This document shows positions 1-9,319 of a stretch of 64,000 bases of DNA, piece by piece. The DNA comes from Bacteroidales bacterium (lineage in GTDB: Bacteria > Bacteroidota > Bacteroidia > Bacteroidales > Paludibacteraceae), in contig SFDZ01000006.1 in the NCBI GenBank assembly GCA_004557405.1, positions 1 to 64,000 of the forward strand. The letters are read 5' to 3'. The translations under genes were made by a program, and so were the position numbers. Each line of letters starts with the position of its first letter. The stretch's first letter is position 1. The notes under the pieces are model-generated. The model was given only the letters and a program-made list of their open reading frames with translations, did not search any database and was not told where the DNA came from.

Positions 1-1083
1 CTCAAATATACACGGTTGCATTACGAACTAAAAATCCGACATTTTATCAACCAAAACGGTTTGGAAGACCTGGAGGTTATCTATGAGAGTCTCACTACCA
101 TTAAGCATAACGAAGACAAATGGATAAGACTCCTTCCCAAAGAGATGATAGAAGCATGGCGTCCAAAAGTTACTACAGGTAAACGAGGAACTCCATACAT
201 ATACACAGAACAACAAGGGGATATACCGGTTGTCATTATCCCGCAGGACGGGCAACATGGCAATAAACGTACTATCGTTTTACAACATGCTACTCGAACT
301 ATCTTAAGCAGTTTCGATTCTGTAGATTTCCGTCACATTCTCGCGGCAAAAGAAGAAATGAGAAACTGGAGATTTTTGCAATTGAATCCGGAAGATTTAA
401 GACAACCCACCCGCAAAGTGGCAGGGGATGATATTATATCTTTTTCCGGCAAGAACTTAGCCGCTGCCCTAAATCGCATAAAGCAAAATGACCCATACGC
501 GCTGAAAGAAATTTCAAGAAAACTCAACCATTTTGTACCCAACTATACGGACGTAGATGTTATAGATGATAAGGAAAATAAGCAGTACATCATTTATCTA
601 AAAGGGGAAGACGGCAAAGAGTATTCCTCAAGGGTATTGTCAGAAGGTACGCTTCGTATTCTTACATTGTGTATTTTAGAATATGACGAAAAATATAGCG
701 GATTGTTATGTTTTGAAGAACCTGAGAATGGCATTCATCCATATCGTATAAAAACAATGGTTGAGTTATTGAAAGATTTATCCACAGACTTTTCCTATTC
801 AGATATTCCTTTGCAACAAGTGGTTGTCAACACGCATTCGCCTATCCTTGTACAAGAAATAAATCGTTGGAAAGAGGATATATTTGTATCTTTACAATTT
901 GCCGTTATGCGTACTCGTACCCTTGATATAGATGCAAATCGTAAGCAACTAATCAAAGTAACAACTATTTTGCCGGTTGCCAAAGAAGGACAATTGAGTT
1001 TGGATTTTTCTGAGCAAGACAAAAAAATATCTATTCAAACTGTTACGGATTATCTGAAAACATTGAAGGGAGAAGGGGAATAA
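1..1083 (+). CDS. AAA/OLD-like ATPase of a defence locus, 5' truncated by window start
   Basis: The reading frame is open from base 1, so the TTG at 16 is not a credible start and the N-terminus, including the Walker A loop, lies outside the window. What remains is the ABC/AAA15-type ATPase C-terminal half: a signature-like LSEGT near bp 637-651, a Walker B with catalytic Glu (LLCFEEPE, about bp 700-730) and a switch histidine (VNTHSP, about bp 826-843). This set is typical of OLD, GajA, AriA and RloA-like ATPases that work with a TOPRIM partner. The next gene, 4 nt downstream, is such a candidate. The gene is A+T rich (17 of 60 bases are G/C in 841-900), unlike the core genes after 5 kb. Family and pairing are inferred; the exact system is not identified. 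Confidence 0.8.
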   Translation, partial: LKYTRLHYELKIRHFINQNGLEDLEVIYESLTTIKHNEDKWIRLLPKEMIEAWRPKVTTGKRGTPYIYTEQQGDIPVVIIPQDGQHGNKRTIVLQHATRTILSSFDSVDFRHILAAKEEMRNWRFLQLNPEDLRQPTRKVAGDDIISFSGKNLAAALNRIKQNDPYALKEISRKLNHFVPNYTDVDVIDDKENKQYIIYLKGEDGKEYSSRVLSEGTLRILTLCILEYDEKYSGLLCFEEPENGIHPYRIKTMVELLKDLSTDFSYSDIPLQQVVVNTHSPILVQEINRWKEDIFVSLQFAVMRTRTLDIDANRKQLIKVTTILPVAKEGQLSLDFSEQDKKISIQTVTDYLKTLKGEGE

Positions 1084-1087
1084 GATT

Positions 1088-1756
1088 ATGAGACAAGTGT
1101 TTATAGGAATTATTACAGAGGGTACTACCGATGCACGTTTTTTGGAGAAAATAGTAGAACGGACATTTTATAATGTGGCATTAGATTGTTACAATGATGT
1201 TGAACCCGTGATTCAAACGATAAAGGTAGATAAGTCCGATGCCATTTTTCCGGATTATGTAGTCAGAGCATCTCAACAGGGGGTAAAAGACTTTGGAATG
1301 ATGATTTTATGTGTCCACTGCGATGCAGATGCAAGGGATATGGAAAACGTGATGAATAACAAAATTATTCCGGCGACAGGGGCACTGAATAATGAGAACG
1401 CCATCACCACGTGCCAAATTCTTGTGCCTGTGATTCCTATCCAAATGATAGAAGCATGGATGCTTGCAGACAAGCAACTGCTGAAAGAAGAAATAGGAAC
1501 AGATTTAACAGACAATGAATTAGGAATCAATAGGTATCCCGAATTGATTACAGACCCAAAAGAAGTAATAAAAGATGCTATCCGCATTGCTCGTCAAACT
1601 ATAACCAAAAGGCGAAGACATGATCTAACAATTAGCGATTTATATGCGCCTATCGGGCAAAAAGTCTCTATTGAAAGCCTACGAACCTTGAGTTCCTTTC
1701 AACATTTTCAAGAAGGAGTGCGAAGTGCATACAGACAATTACATTTGCTATCATGA
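1088..1756 (+). CDS. TOPRIM-like protein (DUF4276/RloB-like), partner of the upstream ATPase
   Basis: This 222-aa protein opens with a beta strand ending in an acidic motif, ITEGTTD (Glu11), and has a second acidic cluster HCDADARD (Asp79, Asp81, Asp84). That spacing matches TOPRIM-fold proteins such as DUF4276, DUF4435 and RloB families, where these acids bind metal for nucleic-acid cleavage. It starts 4 nt after the ATPase gene, and its stop overlaps the start of the res gene (ATGA at 1753-1756), so the three are probably co-translated. Separate ATPase and TOPRIM genes recall PARIS (AriA/AriB) and restriction-linked RloA/RloB. The TOPRIM assignment rests on motif pattern only; which family it belongs to is uncertain. 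Confidence 0.6.
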   Translation: MRQVFIGIITEGTTDARFLEKIVERTFYNVALDCYNDVEPVIQTIKVDKSDAIFPDYVVRASQQGVKDFGMMILCVHCDADARDMENVMNNKIIPATGALNNENAITTCQILVPVIPIQMIEAWMLADKQLLKEEIGTDLTDNELGINRYPELITDPKEVIKDAIRIARQTITKRRRHDLTISDLYAPIGQKVSIESLRTLSSFQHFQEGVRSAYRQLHLLS

Positions 1757-4401
1757 AACTTACCTTTGAATCCAATCTTTCTTATCAGCAGGAGGCTATT
1801 CAGTCTGTTGTCGGGCTTTTCGAGGGGCAGAATGCGGATGATTCGGGCTATTCGTATATTCTCAACGAAGCGGACGTGTTCTGTTCGATTGACGGAATAG
1901 CCAATAGGCTGATGTTGTCCGAATCGCAGATACTGGAAAACCTGCAAAAGATACAATCCGACAACGGCTTGCCCGTTTCGGACACATTGGACGGCATGCA
2001 CTTCTCGGTGGAGATGGAGACGGGAACGGGAAAGACGTATGTGTATCTGCGCACTATCTACGAACTCAACCGGAAGTACGGATTCAAGAAGTTTGTGATT
2101 GTGGTCCCCTCTATCGCCATCCGCGAAGGTGTATTGAAGAATTTGCAGATAACCCACGAACATTTTCAGTCCATATACGACAACATCCCTATCCGTTACT
2201 ATGTGTATGACAGCGGTCGGATTTCTTCGTTGCGTGGGTTCGCTACCGGCGATAATATAGAGATACTTGTCATCAATATCGATGCTTTTGCCAAAGACGA
2301 GAATATCATCAACCGTCCGAATGACAAACTGAACGGACAGGAGCCTATTCGTTTCATACAGTCGGTCAATCCGATTGTCATTGTGGACGAGCCGCAGAAT
2401 ATGGAGTCGGAGAAACGGGGTGCCGCTATACGGAATCTGAATCCGCTTTGCACACTCCGCTATTCTGCCACGCACAGGAATAAATACAATCTTGTGTATA
2501 GTCTCAATCCCGTCAAAGCCTATGACCTCGGATTGGTCAAGCAGATAGAGGTGGATTCCGTGTTGGAAGAGAACTCGCTGAACGGTGCTTTTGTCGCGTT
2601 GGAAAGCATTACGCCCGCCAAAACCAAAGTAACGGCAAAACTAACCATAGACCAGAACACCAAAGACGGAGTCAGGAAGAAAACGTTTTCTGTCCGAACC
2701 GGTGATGATTTGTACCAACTTTCGAATGAGCGGGAGATATACCGTAACGGTTATATCGTGGAAGAGATAGATGCCTCCAATGGCTGTGTGGTATTCACTA
2801 ATGGAGAAACGTTATATGTCGGAGAGCGACACGATGACTTGAACGACGATGTGATGCGTTTCCAAATGCGCCGCACGATAGAGGAACATCTGCGCAAGGA
2901 ACTACGGCTGAACAAACAGGGGATAAAAGTGTTGTCGTTGTTCTTTATCGACCGTGTGACGAACTATCGTTCCTATGACGAACAAGGCAATATGGTCGCG
3001 GGCAAATTCGCCAAGTGGTTTGAGGAGATATATTCGGAACTGATAGCCCAACCTCAATTTCAGTCATTGAATATCTTCCCGATAGAGCAGATTCATAACG
3101 GTTATTTCTCGCAAGACAAGAAAGGGCATGTGAAAGATACCAATGGCGAAACGCAGGCGGACAATGATACATACAATCTCATCATGCGCGACAAAGAACA
3201 GTTGCTGGACATGAATAATCCGTTACGGTTTGTCTTTTCGCACACGGCGCTTCGTGAGGGATGGGACAATCCGAATGTGTTCCAAATCTGTACGCTCAAT
3301 GAAACCAAATCGGAGATGAAGAAACGCCAAGAGATAGGGCGTGGCTTGCGTTTGGCAGTCAATCAGGACGGTGTGCGCGTTCGGGATAAGAATATTAACA
3401 GACTGACCGTTATTGCCAACGAATCATACAACGATTTCGCCAAAGCACTGCAAACGGAATTGCATGATGATTGCGGGGTTGATTTTACCGGACGCATCAA
3501 ACCCAAACGGGACCGCAAACTCGTCAAATTCCGTAAGGGATTTGAAGCCGATCCGCTGTTCTTGGAGATTTGGGACAGAATAAAGGCGAAAACCACGTAT
3601 CGGGTCAATTACAGCACGGTCGATTTGATTCGCAATGCCGCCAAAGCCGTACGGGAGATGCCGCATATCGTTGCGCCAACCATCCGTGCCGTAAAAACAG
3701 AAGTCGCGCTTACAGATGAGGGAGTGAGTACAAATTATAAAGGCGAAAAGGTTGCAAAAGGGGTAGCCGATTATATTATTCCCGATTTCTTGGGCTATAT
3801 CCAAAATCGTACGGAACTGACCCGTTCGACCATATGGGCAATCTTGGAGCAATCCGGCAGGTTGGATGATATTTCTGCCAATCCGCAGTTGTTTATGGAT
3901 TCGGCGGTTTCCGCCATTCGCCGCGTGCTGTACGATATGATGATAGACGGGATAGAGTACCACCGCATAGGTAATTCGGAATACGAGATGCACCTTTTCA
4001 CGGACAATGAGTTGGAGATTTATCTGAATGATTTTACCCACAAAGTGAGCAAGTCGGAGAAAACGATTTATGAAGAGTATGTACCGTTGGATTCTGCTGT
4101 GGAAAACCAATTTGCCAAGGATTGTGAAACAAGCGAGCAGGTAAAATTCTATTTCAAACTGCCGGAGTGGTTCAGGATCCCTACGCCGATAGGTAGTTAT
4201 AATCCGGATTGGGCTGTCGTGTTCGAGAACGAGAAACGCATCTATTTTGTGGCAGAAACGAAAGATACGGGTACGCCTCGGGTAGATTTAAGCAAATTAC
4301 GTCAGACGGAACTAATGAAAATACATTGCGGAGAGGTACATTTCAAACAATTTGAGGATATTCAATATAGGGTGGTAAATAAAATAAGCGATTTAATCTA
4401 A
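1753..4401 (+). CDS. res: Type III restriction enzyme Res subunit (DEAD-family helicase plus PD-(D/E)XK nuclease)
   Basis: The 882-aa protein has the superfamily 2 helicase motifs of type III Res subunits: Walker A METGTGKT (residues 88-95), a DEPQ motif II (212-215), SAT motif III (238-240) and motif VI EIGRGLRL (about 527-534). The C-terminus carries a PD-(D/E)XK nuclease core, NPDWA (817-821) then AETK (834-837). Length and order fit a complete Res subunit. Res works with a Mod methyltransferase that recognises an asymmetric site and cuts DNA after ATP-driven sliding; no mod gene is in the window, so it should lie upstream of base 1 if the system is complete. Its start overlaps the TOPRIM gene stop. 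It is the last gene of the defence unit; the next gene starts 26 nt later. Confidence 0.9.
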   Translation: MKLTFESNLSYQQEAIQSVVGLFEGQNADDSGYSYILNEADVFCSIDGIANRLMLSESQILENLQKIQSDNGLPVSDTLDGMHFSVEMETGTGKTYVYLRTIYELNRKYGFKKFVIVVPSIAIREGVLKNLQITHEHFQSIYDNIPIRYYVYDSGRISSLRGFATGDNIEILVINIDAFAKDENIINRPNDKLNGQEPIRFIQSVNPIVIVDEPQNMESEKRGAAIRNLNPLCTLRYSATHRNKYNLVYSLNPVKAYDLGLVKQIEVDSVLEENSLNGAFVALESITPAKTKVTAKLTIDQNTKDGVRKKTFSVRTGDDLYQLSNEREIYRNGYIVEEIDASNGCVVFTNGETLYVGERHDDLNDDVMRFQMRRTIEEHLRKELRLNKQGIKVLSLFFIDRVTNYRSYDEQGNMVAGKFAKWFEEIYSELIAQPQFQSLNIFPIEQIHNGYFSQDKKGHVKDTNGETQADNDTYNLIMRDKEQLLDMNNPLRFVFSHTALREGWDNPNVFQICTLNETKSEMKKRQEIGRGLRLAVNQDGVRVRDKNINRLTVIANESYNDFAKALQTELHDDCGVDFTGRIKPKRDRKLVKFRKGFEADPLFLEIWDRIKAKTTYRVNYSTVDLIRNAAKAVREMPHIVAPTIRAVKTEVALTDEGVSTNYKGEKVAKGVADYIIPDFLGYIQNRTELTRSTIWAILEQSGRLDDISANPQLFMDSAVSAIRRVLYDMMIDGIEYHRIGNSEYEMHLFTDNELEIYLNDFTHKVSKSEKTIYEEYVPLDSAVENQFAKDCETSEQVKFYFKLPEWFRIPTPIGSYNPDWAVVFENEKRIYFVAETKDTGTPRVDLSKLRQTELMKIHCGEVHFKQFEDIQYRVVNKISDLI

Positions 4402-4427
4402 CCTATAAAATATATGTCTAAACTTTT

Positions 4428-5093
4428 ATGAACATTTTCGATATACATAACATCGCTTTCACGGCGTGGGGCTACGACATCTGTTGGTTGGAACTGATAG
4501 GATTCATTACCGGATTCATCTCCATCTATCTGGCCGGCCGCAGCAATGTGCTGACCTTTTGGATTGGGCTGCTGAACTGCACCATATTTTTTGCACTATT
4601 TTTGCAGCAACATCTGTATTCGATGATGCTGTTGCAAGTGGTTTTTGCCATCATCAACATTTACGGCATCGTGCGATGGACACACCCCAAACGCACGCAA
4701 CAAGCCGAATTGCGCATCAGCACACTATCGCCGCAAGCACTATTGGGCGTGCTGCTGTTCATCATTTTCGGCAGCATTGCGTGGTATAGCCTCATTGGCG
4801 ACATGGCGCAACGTTTTCCCGACATCATCAGCGAGCCGCAGTATCCGTTTGTCGATGCGCTGCTCTTGGTGTCGAACGTAGTAGGACAATGGCTTTTGGC
4901 TCGCAAGAAAATCGAGAATTGGTACATTTGGGTCTTTACCGATGCGACATCGTGCGTGTTGTGGTTGGTCATGGGCTTGTATCTGACCACCATTCTGTAC
5001 ATACTCTATTTGGTCATCACCTACAATGCGCTGCGCGAATGGCACCGACAGATGCGCATCGATGCCAACAACAACACACACAAGCAAAAATAA
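4428..5093 (+). CDS. pnuC: PnuC-family nicotinamide riboside (or related vitamin) transporter
   Basis: This 221-aa protein has about seven hydrophobic segments and the PnuC pattern of Trp/Asn-rich helices: a first helix after WLELIGFITGF, a LNCTIFF segment and a paired NIYGIVRW segment. PnuC proteins move nicotinamide riboside across the inner membrane by facilitated diffusion, driven by a downstream kinase. Bacteroidota also use PnuC relatives for thiamine or riboflavin, and no kinase gene or TPP/FMN riboswitch is visible here, so the substrate is not certain. It sits between the restriction locus and sufC, where many relatives carry sufB. It starts at ATG 4428, 26 nt after res, with no obvious promoter of its own. 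Confidence 0.85.
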   Translation: MNIFDIHNIAFTAWGYDICWLELIGFITGFISIYLAGRSNVLTFWIGLLNCTIFFALFLQQHLYSMMLLQVVFAIINIYGIVRWTHPKRTQQAELRISTLSPQALLGVLLFIIFGSIAWYSLIGDMAQRFPDIISEPQYPFVDALLLVSNVVGQWLLARKKIENWYIWVFTDATSCVLWLVMGLYLTTILYILYLVITYNALREWHRQMRIDANNNTHKQK

Positions 5094-5123
5094 CCAAAAC
5101 GACAACCAAAACACGACATAACT

Positions 5124-5876
5124 ATGCTTGAAATAAAAAATCTGCACGCAACCATCGCCGGCAAAGAGATTCTGAAAGGGCTCGACCTGACAGTGCGCCC
5201 CGGCGAAGTACACGCCATAATGGGACCAAACGGTGCCGGAAAATCGACACTGTCGTCGGTGCTGACGGGTAATCCGGCCTACACCGTAACCGAAGGTTCC
5301 GTCACCTTCTATGGCAAAAATCTGCTCGAAATGGCGCCGGAAATACGTTCGCGCAAAGGCATATTCATGAGTTTTCAGTATCCGGTCGAAATTCCGGGCG
5401 TGAGCATGGTCAACTTTATGCGCGCCGCCGTCAACGAGCACCGCAAATACAAAGGCGAGGAGCCGATGTCGGCATCGGAATTTCTGAAACTGATGCGTAC
5501 CAAAAAAGAGTTGCTCGAACTCGATAGCAAATTGGCCAACCGGTCGGTGAACGAAGGATTTTCGGGCGGTGAAAAGAAACGCAACGAAATTTTCCAAATG
5601 GCCATGCTCGAACCGCGTTTGTCCATCCTCGACGAAACCGATTCCGGCCTCGACATCGACGCACTACGCGTGGTGGCGCACGGCGTCAACACACTGAAAA
5701 ACAACGACAATGCCTCCATCGTCATCACTCACTACCAACGCCTGCTCGACTACATCGTACCCGACTTTGTGCATGTGCTCTACAACGGCCGCATCGTCAA
5801 AACCGGCACCAAAGAGCTGGCATTGGAATTGGAAGAAAAAGGCTACGATTGGATAAAAAAGGAGTTTGAAGCATGA
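5124..5876 (+). CDS. sufC: Fe-S cluster assembly ATPase SufC
   Basis: A 250-aa ABC-type ATPase with Walker A GPNGAGKS (34-41), the SufC-type signature FSGGEKKR (146-153), Walker B LSILDETDSGLD (Asp170, Glu171) and switch His203. The ETDSGLD stretch is diagnostic of SufC rather than a transporter ATPase. SufC binds SufB and SufD in the cytoplasm to form the scaffold on which Fe-S clusters are built. The stop overlaps the sufD start (ATGA, 5873-5876), implying coupling. The usual upstream partner sufB is not in this window. Confidence 0.97.
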   Translation: MLEIKNLHATIAGKEILKGLDLTVRPGEVHAIMGPNGAGKSTLSSVLTGNPAYTVTEGSVTFYGKNLLEMAPEIRSRKGIFMSFQYPVEIPGVSMVNFMRAAVNEHRKYKGEEPMSASEFLKLMRTKKELLELDSKLANRSVNEGFSGGEKKRNEIFQMAMLEPRLSILDETDSGLDIDALRVVAHGVNTLKNNDNASIVITHYQRLLDYIVPDFVHVLYNGRIVKTGTKELALELEEKGYDWIKKEFEA

Positions 5877-7204
5877 GTCGCGCGCAACAATACATCGACC
5901 TGTACGAGCAGACAGCCGACACCATCAAACAGCAGGCGGCCACACTGCTCAATGCGCACCGCGACGAGGCTTTCGCGCGATTCAAACAGGTCGGTTTCCC
6001 CACCAACAAGGACGAAGCCTATCTCTACTGTCCTGTGCTGGAGGCGCTCGACACCGACTATGGATTCGACCTCAACCACCTGACCGTGCCGGCCAACGCC
6101 ACCGACCTGTTTCGTTGCGATGTACCCGGAATTCGGGCACACAATTTCTACATCGTCAACGACCAACTGCAACCTGCGCACACCGCCCTACCCGATGGCG
6201 TGATATTCTGCAAACTAAGCGAGGCCTGCACGCACCACGCCGACCTTGTGGCAGCACACCTCGACCGGCAAATTGGTACCGGCAACGACGGATTCACACT
6301 ATTCAATCGCACATTTGCGCAAGATGGCTATTTTCTGTTTGTTCCGGCCAACACCACACTCGACTTGCCCATTCAGCTTGTCAATATGCTGTACGCCCAA
6401 AGCAGTTTGATGACACACACACGCAACCTGATAGTGCTCGACGAAGGCGCGCAACTCCATCTGTTGGTGTGTGACCACGCTACTACCGGCATCGACTTTT
6501 TTGCCAATCGTCTGACCGAGATAGTGGTAGGCAAAAACGCACAGTTGCACTACTATACGCTCGAAAGCACCGGCGCCGACACCAGCAACAACGACCAAAT
6601 AATCGTAGAGCAAGCCGCCGGCTCGCAAACGGTGATAAACTTTATCGGGCTGCACAATGGTCGGTCGCGCCACCACATAGCCATCAATCTAAACGGAGAA
6701 CACGCTGCCACATGGCTCGGCGGCATCGTCATCAGTGGCGATAATCAACGCACCGACATCGACACCGACATACACCACAACGTGCCACACTGCCACAGTC
6801 AGGAGTTGTTCAAATACATTCTCGACGGTGCATCGGAAGGTGCTTTTGCCGGGCGCATAGTGGTAGCCAAACAGGCACAACACACCGAAGCCTACCAGAC
6901 CAACCGCAACATTTGTCTGACAAAACAGGCGCGCATGCACGCCAAACCGCAGTTGGAAATCTATGCCGACGATGTGAAATGCGGACACGGCGCCACCACC
7001 GGCCAAATAGACGAAAACGCCCTGTTCTATATGCGCACGCGCGGCATTGGCGAAGCCGAAGCCCGCATGTTGCTGCTGTTGGCATTCGCAGCCGATGTGC
7101 TTGACAAAATAACCGTCGAAGCCGTGCGCGACCGTTTGCGCCTGATGGTGGAACAACGCCTGCGCGGCGGCGAATCGAAATGCAAAAGTTGTAAAATTTG
7201 CTGA
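5873..7204 (+). CDS. sufD: Fe-S cluster assembly protein SufD
   Basis: A 443-aa protein with the right-handed beta-helix core typical of SufB/SufD and a conserved C-terminal block (KCGHGATTGQ, about residues 369-378, followed by the YMRTRGI segment). SufD pairs with SufB on the SufC dimer and is needed for iron entry and scaffold stability. It lies between sufC (4-nt overlap) and sufS. The length and the absence of the longer N-terminal region seen in SufB support SufD rather than SufB. The last residues (CKSCKIC) are Cys-rich, which is unusual, but whether they bind metal is unknown. Confidence 0.93.
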   Translation: MSRAQQYIDLYEQTADTIKQQAATLLNAHRDEAFARFKQVGFPTNKDEAYLYCPVLEALDTDYGFDLNHLTVPANATDLFRCDVPGIRAHNFYIVNDQLQPAHTALPDGVIFCKLSEACTHHADLVAAHLDRQIGTGNDGFTLFNRTFAQDGYFLFVPANTTLDLPIQLVNMLYAQSSLMTHTRNLIVLDEGAQLHLLVCDHATTGIDFFANRLTEIVVGKNAQLHYYTLESTGADTSNNDQIIVEQAAGSQTVINFIGLHNGRSRHHIAINLNGEHAATWLGGIVISGDNQRTDIDTDIHHNVPHCHSQELFKYILDGASEGAFAGRIVVAKQAQHTEAYQTNRNICLTKQARMHAKPQLEIYADDVKCGHGATTGQIDENALFYMRTRGIGEAEARMLLLLAFAADVLDKITVEAVRDRLRLMVEQRLRGGESKCKSCKIC

Positions 7205-7223
7205 CAACAAAAACCATTGCACC

Positions 7224-8444
7224 ATGAGTTTCGACATAGATAACATACGAAACGATTTCCCGATACTTGCCGAGAAAATCTATGGTAAACCACTCGTGTA
7301 CCTCGACAACGCCGCCACCACGCAAAAACCGCGCTGCGTGCTCGACAAGATAACGACCACATACGCCACGCAAAACGCCAATATTCATCGAGGCATACAC
7401 TACTTGAGCCAAAAAGCCACCTTGGCGCACGAGGCAGCACGCCAAACCATCGCCACATTCATCGGCGCACGCAGCACCAACGAAATAGTATTCACGCGCG
7501 GCACCACCGAGAGCATCAATCTGCTGGCAAGCGTCTTTGCCGACCGCTTTTGCCGACCTGACGACGAAATTGTCATCACACAAATGGAGCACCACTCCAA
7601 CATTGTGCCGTGGCAAATGGCCGCCGAACGCCACCGGCTACATCTGCGCGTGGCTCCCATCGACGAGCGCGGCGAACTGCGCCTCGACGAACTCGAAAAA
7701 CTACTGAACCACCGCACCCGCCTTGTGGCTGTGGCACACATATCGAATGTGCTTGGCACCGTCAATCCCGTGAAACGCATCATCGAAATGGCACACGCAC
7801 ACGGCGCCAAAGTGCTGATAGATGGTGCACAAGCCGTTGCCCACCTGCCGGTCGATGTAGCCGACTTGGATGCCGACTTCTACGCCTTTTCGGGACACAA
7901 AATCTACGGCCCGACAGGCATCGGCGTGCTATACGGCAAAGAGGCTTTGCTCGACACACTGCCACCCTACCAAGGCGGCGGCGAAATGATACAAAACGTA
8001 ACATTCGAAAAAACAACCTACAACGAGTTGCCCTACAAATTCGAAGCCGGCACACCCGACTTTGTCGGGTCGGTAGCGCTGGCCGAAGCACTCAATTACA
8101 TGGACAACATCGGCAGAGAAGCCATCTTTGCCCACGAAGACCACCTGCTACGCTACGCCGAACAACGCTTGCGCGAAATCCCGAAAATGCGCATCTTTGG
8201 CAATGCCGCCGACAAAAACAGCGTCATCTCATTTTTGGTAGGCAATGTGCATCCGTACGACCTTGGCATGCTGCTCGACAAAACCGGCGTCGCCGTGCGC
8301 ACAGGCCATCACTGCGCACAACCGCTCATCGACCTGCTGGGCATTCCCGGCACCGTGCGCGCATCGGTTGCATTCTACAATACATGCAACGAGATAGATT
8401 ATTTTGTCGAACAACTGCGACGTTGCCTCGATATTTTGCAATAA
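7224..8444 (+). CDS. sufS: Cysteine desulfurase SufS (group II)
   Basis: A 406-aa fold-type I PLP enzyme that takes sulfur from cysteine and holds it as a persulfide for Fe-S cluster assembly. The PLP lysine lies in FSGHKIYGPTG (Lys226), and the catalytic cysteine in RTGHHCAQP (Cys364). The short RxGHHCAxP motif is typical of SufS-type, not IscS-type, enzymes. The preceding helix DGAQAVAHLPVD also matches. It is third in the sufCDS run, 19 nt after sufD. Its sulfur acceptor SufE is encoded separately at 16315. Confidence 0.97.
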   Translation: MSFDIDNIRNDFPILAEKIYGKPLVYLDNAATTQKPRCVLDKITTTYATQNANIHRGIHYLSQKATLAHEAARQTIATFIGARSTNEIVFTRGTTESINLLASVFADRFCRPDDEIVITQMEHHSNIVPWQMAAERHRLHLRVAPIDERGELRLDELEKLLNHRTRLVAVAHISNVLGTVNPVKRIIEMAHAHGAKVLIDGAQAVAHLPVDVADLDADFYAFSGHKIYGPTGIGVLYGKEALLDTLPPYQGGGEMIQNVTFEKTTYNELPYKFEAGTPDFVGSVALAEALNYMDNIGREAIFAHEDHLLRYAEQRLREIPKMRIFGNAADKNSVISFLVGNVHPYDLGMLLDKTGVAVRTGHHCAQPLIDLLGIPGTVRASVAFYNTCNEIDYFVEQLRRCLDILQ

Positions 8445-8463
8445 AACGACAGAAACAAAACCT

Positions 8464-9285
8464 ATGCCATCAACAAGCAAATACGTCGATGTAGAAGCCC
8501 TGCTGGGACCCAAACTGTTGAAAAAGATTCCACGTTTTGTGGTCAATTACCTCAAAAAAATCGTGCATCAAGACGACCTCAACGCCGCCATCACAGCCAA
8601 TCCCGACACAGTGGGCGCCGATTTTCTGCGCGTTGCGCTCGACACGCTTGACATACATGCCGACGTGCGCGGTCGCGAAAATCTGCCCACCGACGGACTC
8701 TACATCTTTGCCTGCAATCACCCGCTGGGCGGTCCCGAAGCACTCATCATCGGCGAGGTCATACGGCAACACTACGGCAACCAACTGAAATTCATCGTCA
8801 ACAGCCTGCTGACCGAAATGAAGCCGTTGGCACCACTATTTCTGCCGGTGAACACCCTCGGCGGCGGGCAATCGCGCGAAACCACACGGCGCATAGCCGA
8901 ACTGTTCGAATCGGACAACCAAGTCTGTCTGTTCCCGGCCGGCATCTGCGCACGCAAAATCGATGGACAAGTAACCGAAATGCCGTGGAAAAAGATGTTC
9001 ATCAACCGCGCACGCACCTATCAACGCCACATCATACCCGTGCACTGCACCGGCGAAAACTCGCGACGATTTTACCTACTGGCAAAACTCGGCAAAATGC
9101 TGCACCTGAAGTTCAACATCGCCATGCTCTATCTGGTGGACGAACTCTACAAAAAACAGCATCAAACATTCACCGTCACCTTTGGCAAACCCATTCCGTG
9201 GCAAACCCTCGACAACTCGAAAACAGACCAAGAATGGGCAGCCGAAATACGACAAACTGTCATAAATTTAGGCACACAACCATAA
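8464..9285 (+). CDS. glsA: PlsC-like O-acyltransferase, probable glycine-lipid synthase component GlsA
   Basis: A 273-aa acyltransferase of the 1-acylglycerol-3-phosphate acyltransferase superfamily. The catalytic His is in NHPLGGPE (His86, acidic Glu92) and a glycine-rich substrate loop is at LFPAGICAR. The ATG at 8464 is preferred over an in-frame ATG at 8404, which would run into sufS. In Bacteroides the GlsB/GlsA pair makes N-acyl glycine lipids and their O-acylated forms: GlsB acylates the glycine nitrogen and GlsA adds the second acyl chain. The adjacent gene is the GlsB-like partner, which supports this over a phospholipid PlsC. Assignment by similarity and pairing. Confidence 0.75.
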   Translation: MPSTSKYVDVEALLGPKLLKKIPRFVVNYLKKIVHQDDLNAAITANPDTVGADFLRVALDTLDIHADVRGRENLPTDGLYIFACNHPLGGPEALIIGEVIRQHYGNQLKFIVNSLLTEMKPLAPLFLPVNTLGGGQSRETTRRIAELFESDNQVCLFPAGICARKIDGQVTEMPWKKMFINRARTYQRHIIPVHCTGENSRRFYLLAKLGKMLHLKFNIAMLYLVDELYKKQHQTFTVTFGKPIPWQTLDNSKTDQEWAAEIRQTVINLGTQP

Positions 9286-9319
9286 CACACAACCGACAAA
9301 ACATAACCAATACCCCATT

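Noticed and set aside
4402..4427. TPP or FMN riboswitch before pnuC
   Set aside because: The gap from res is only 26 nt and has no aptamer-like motif.
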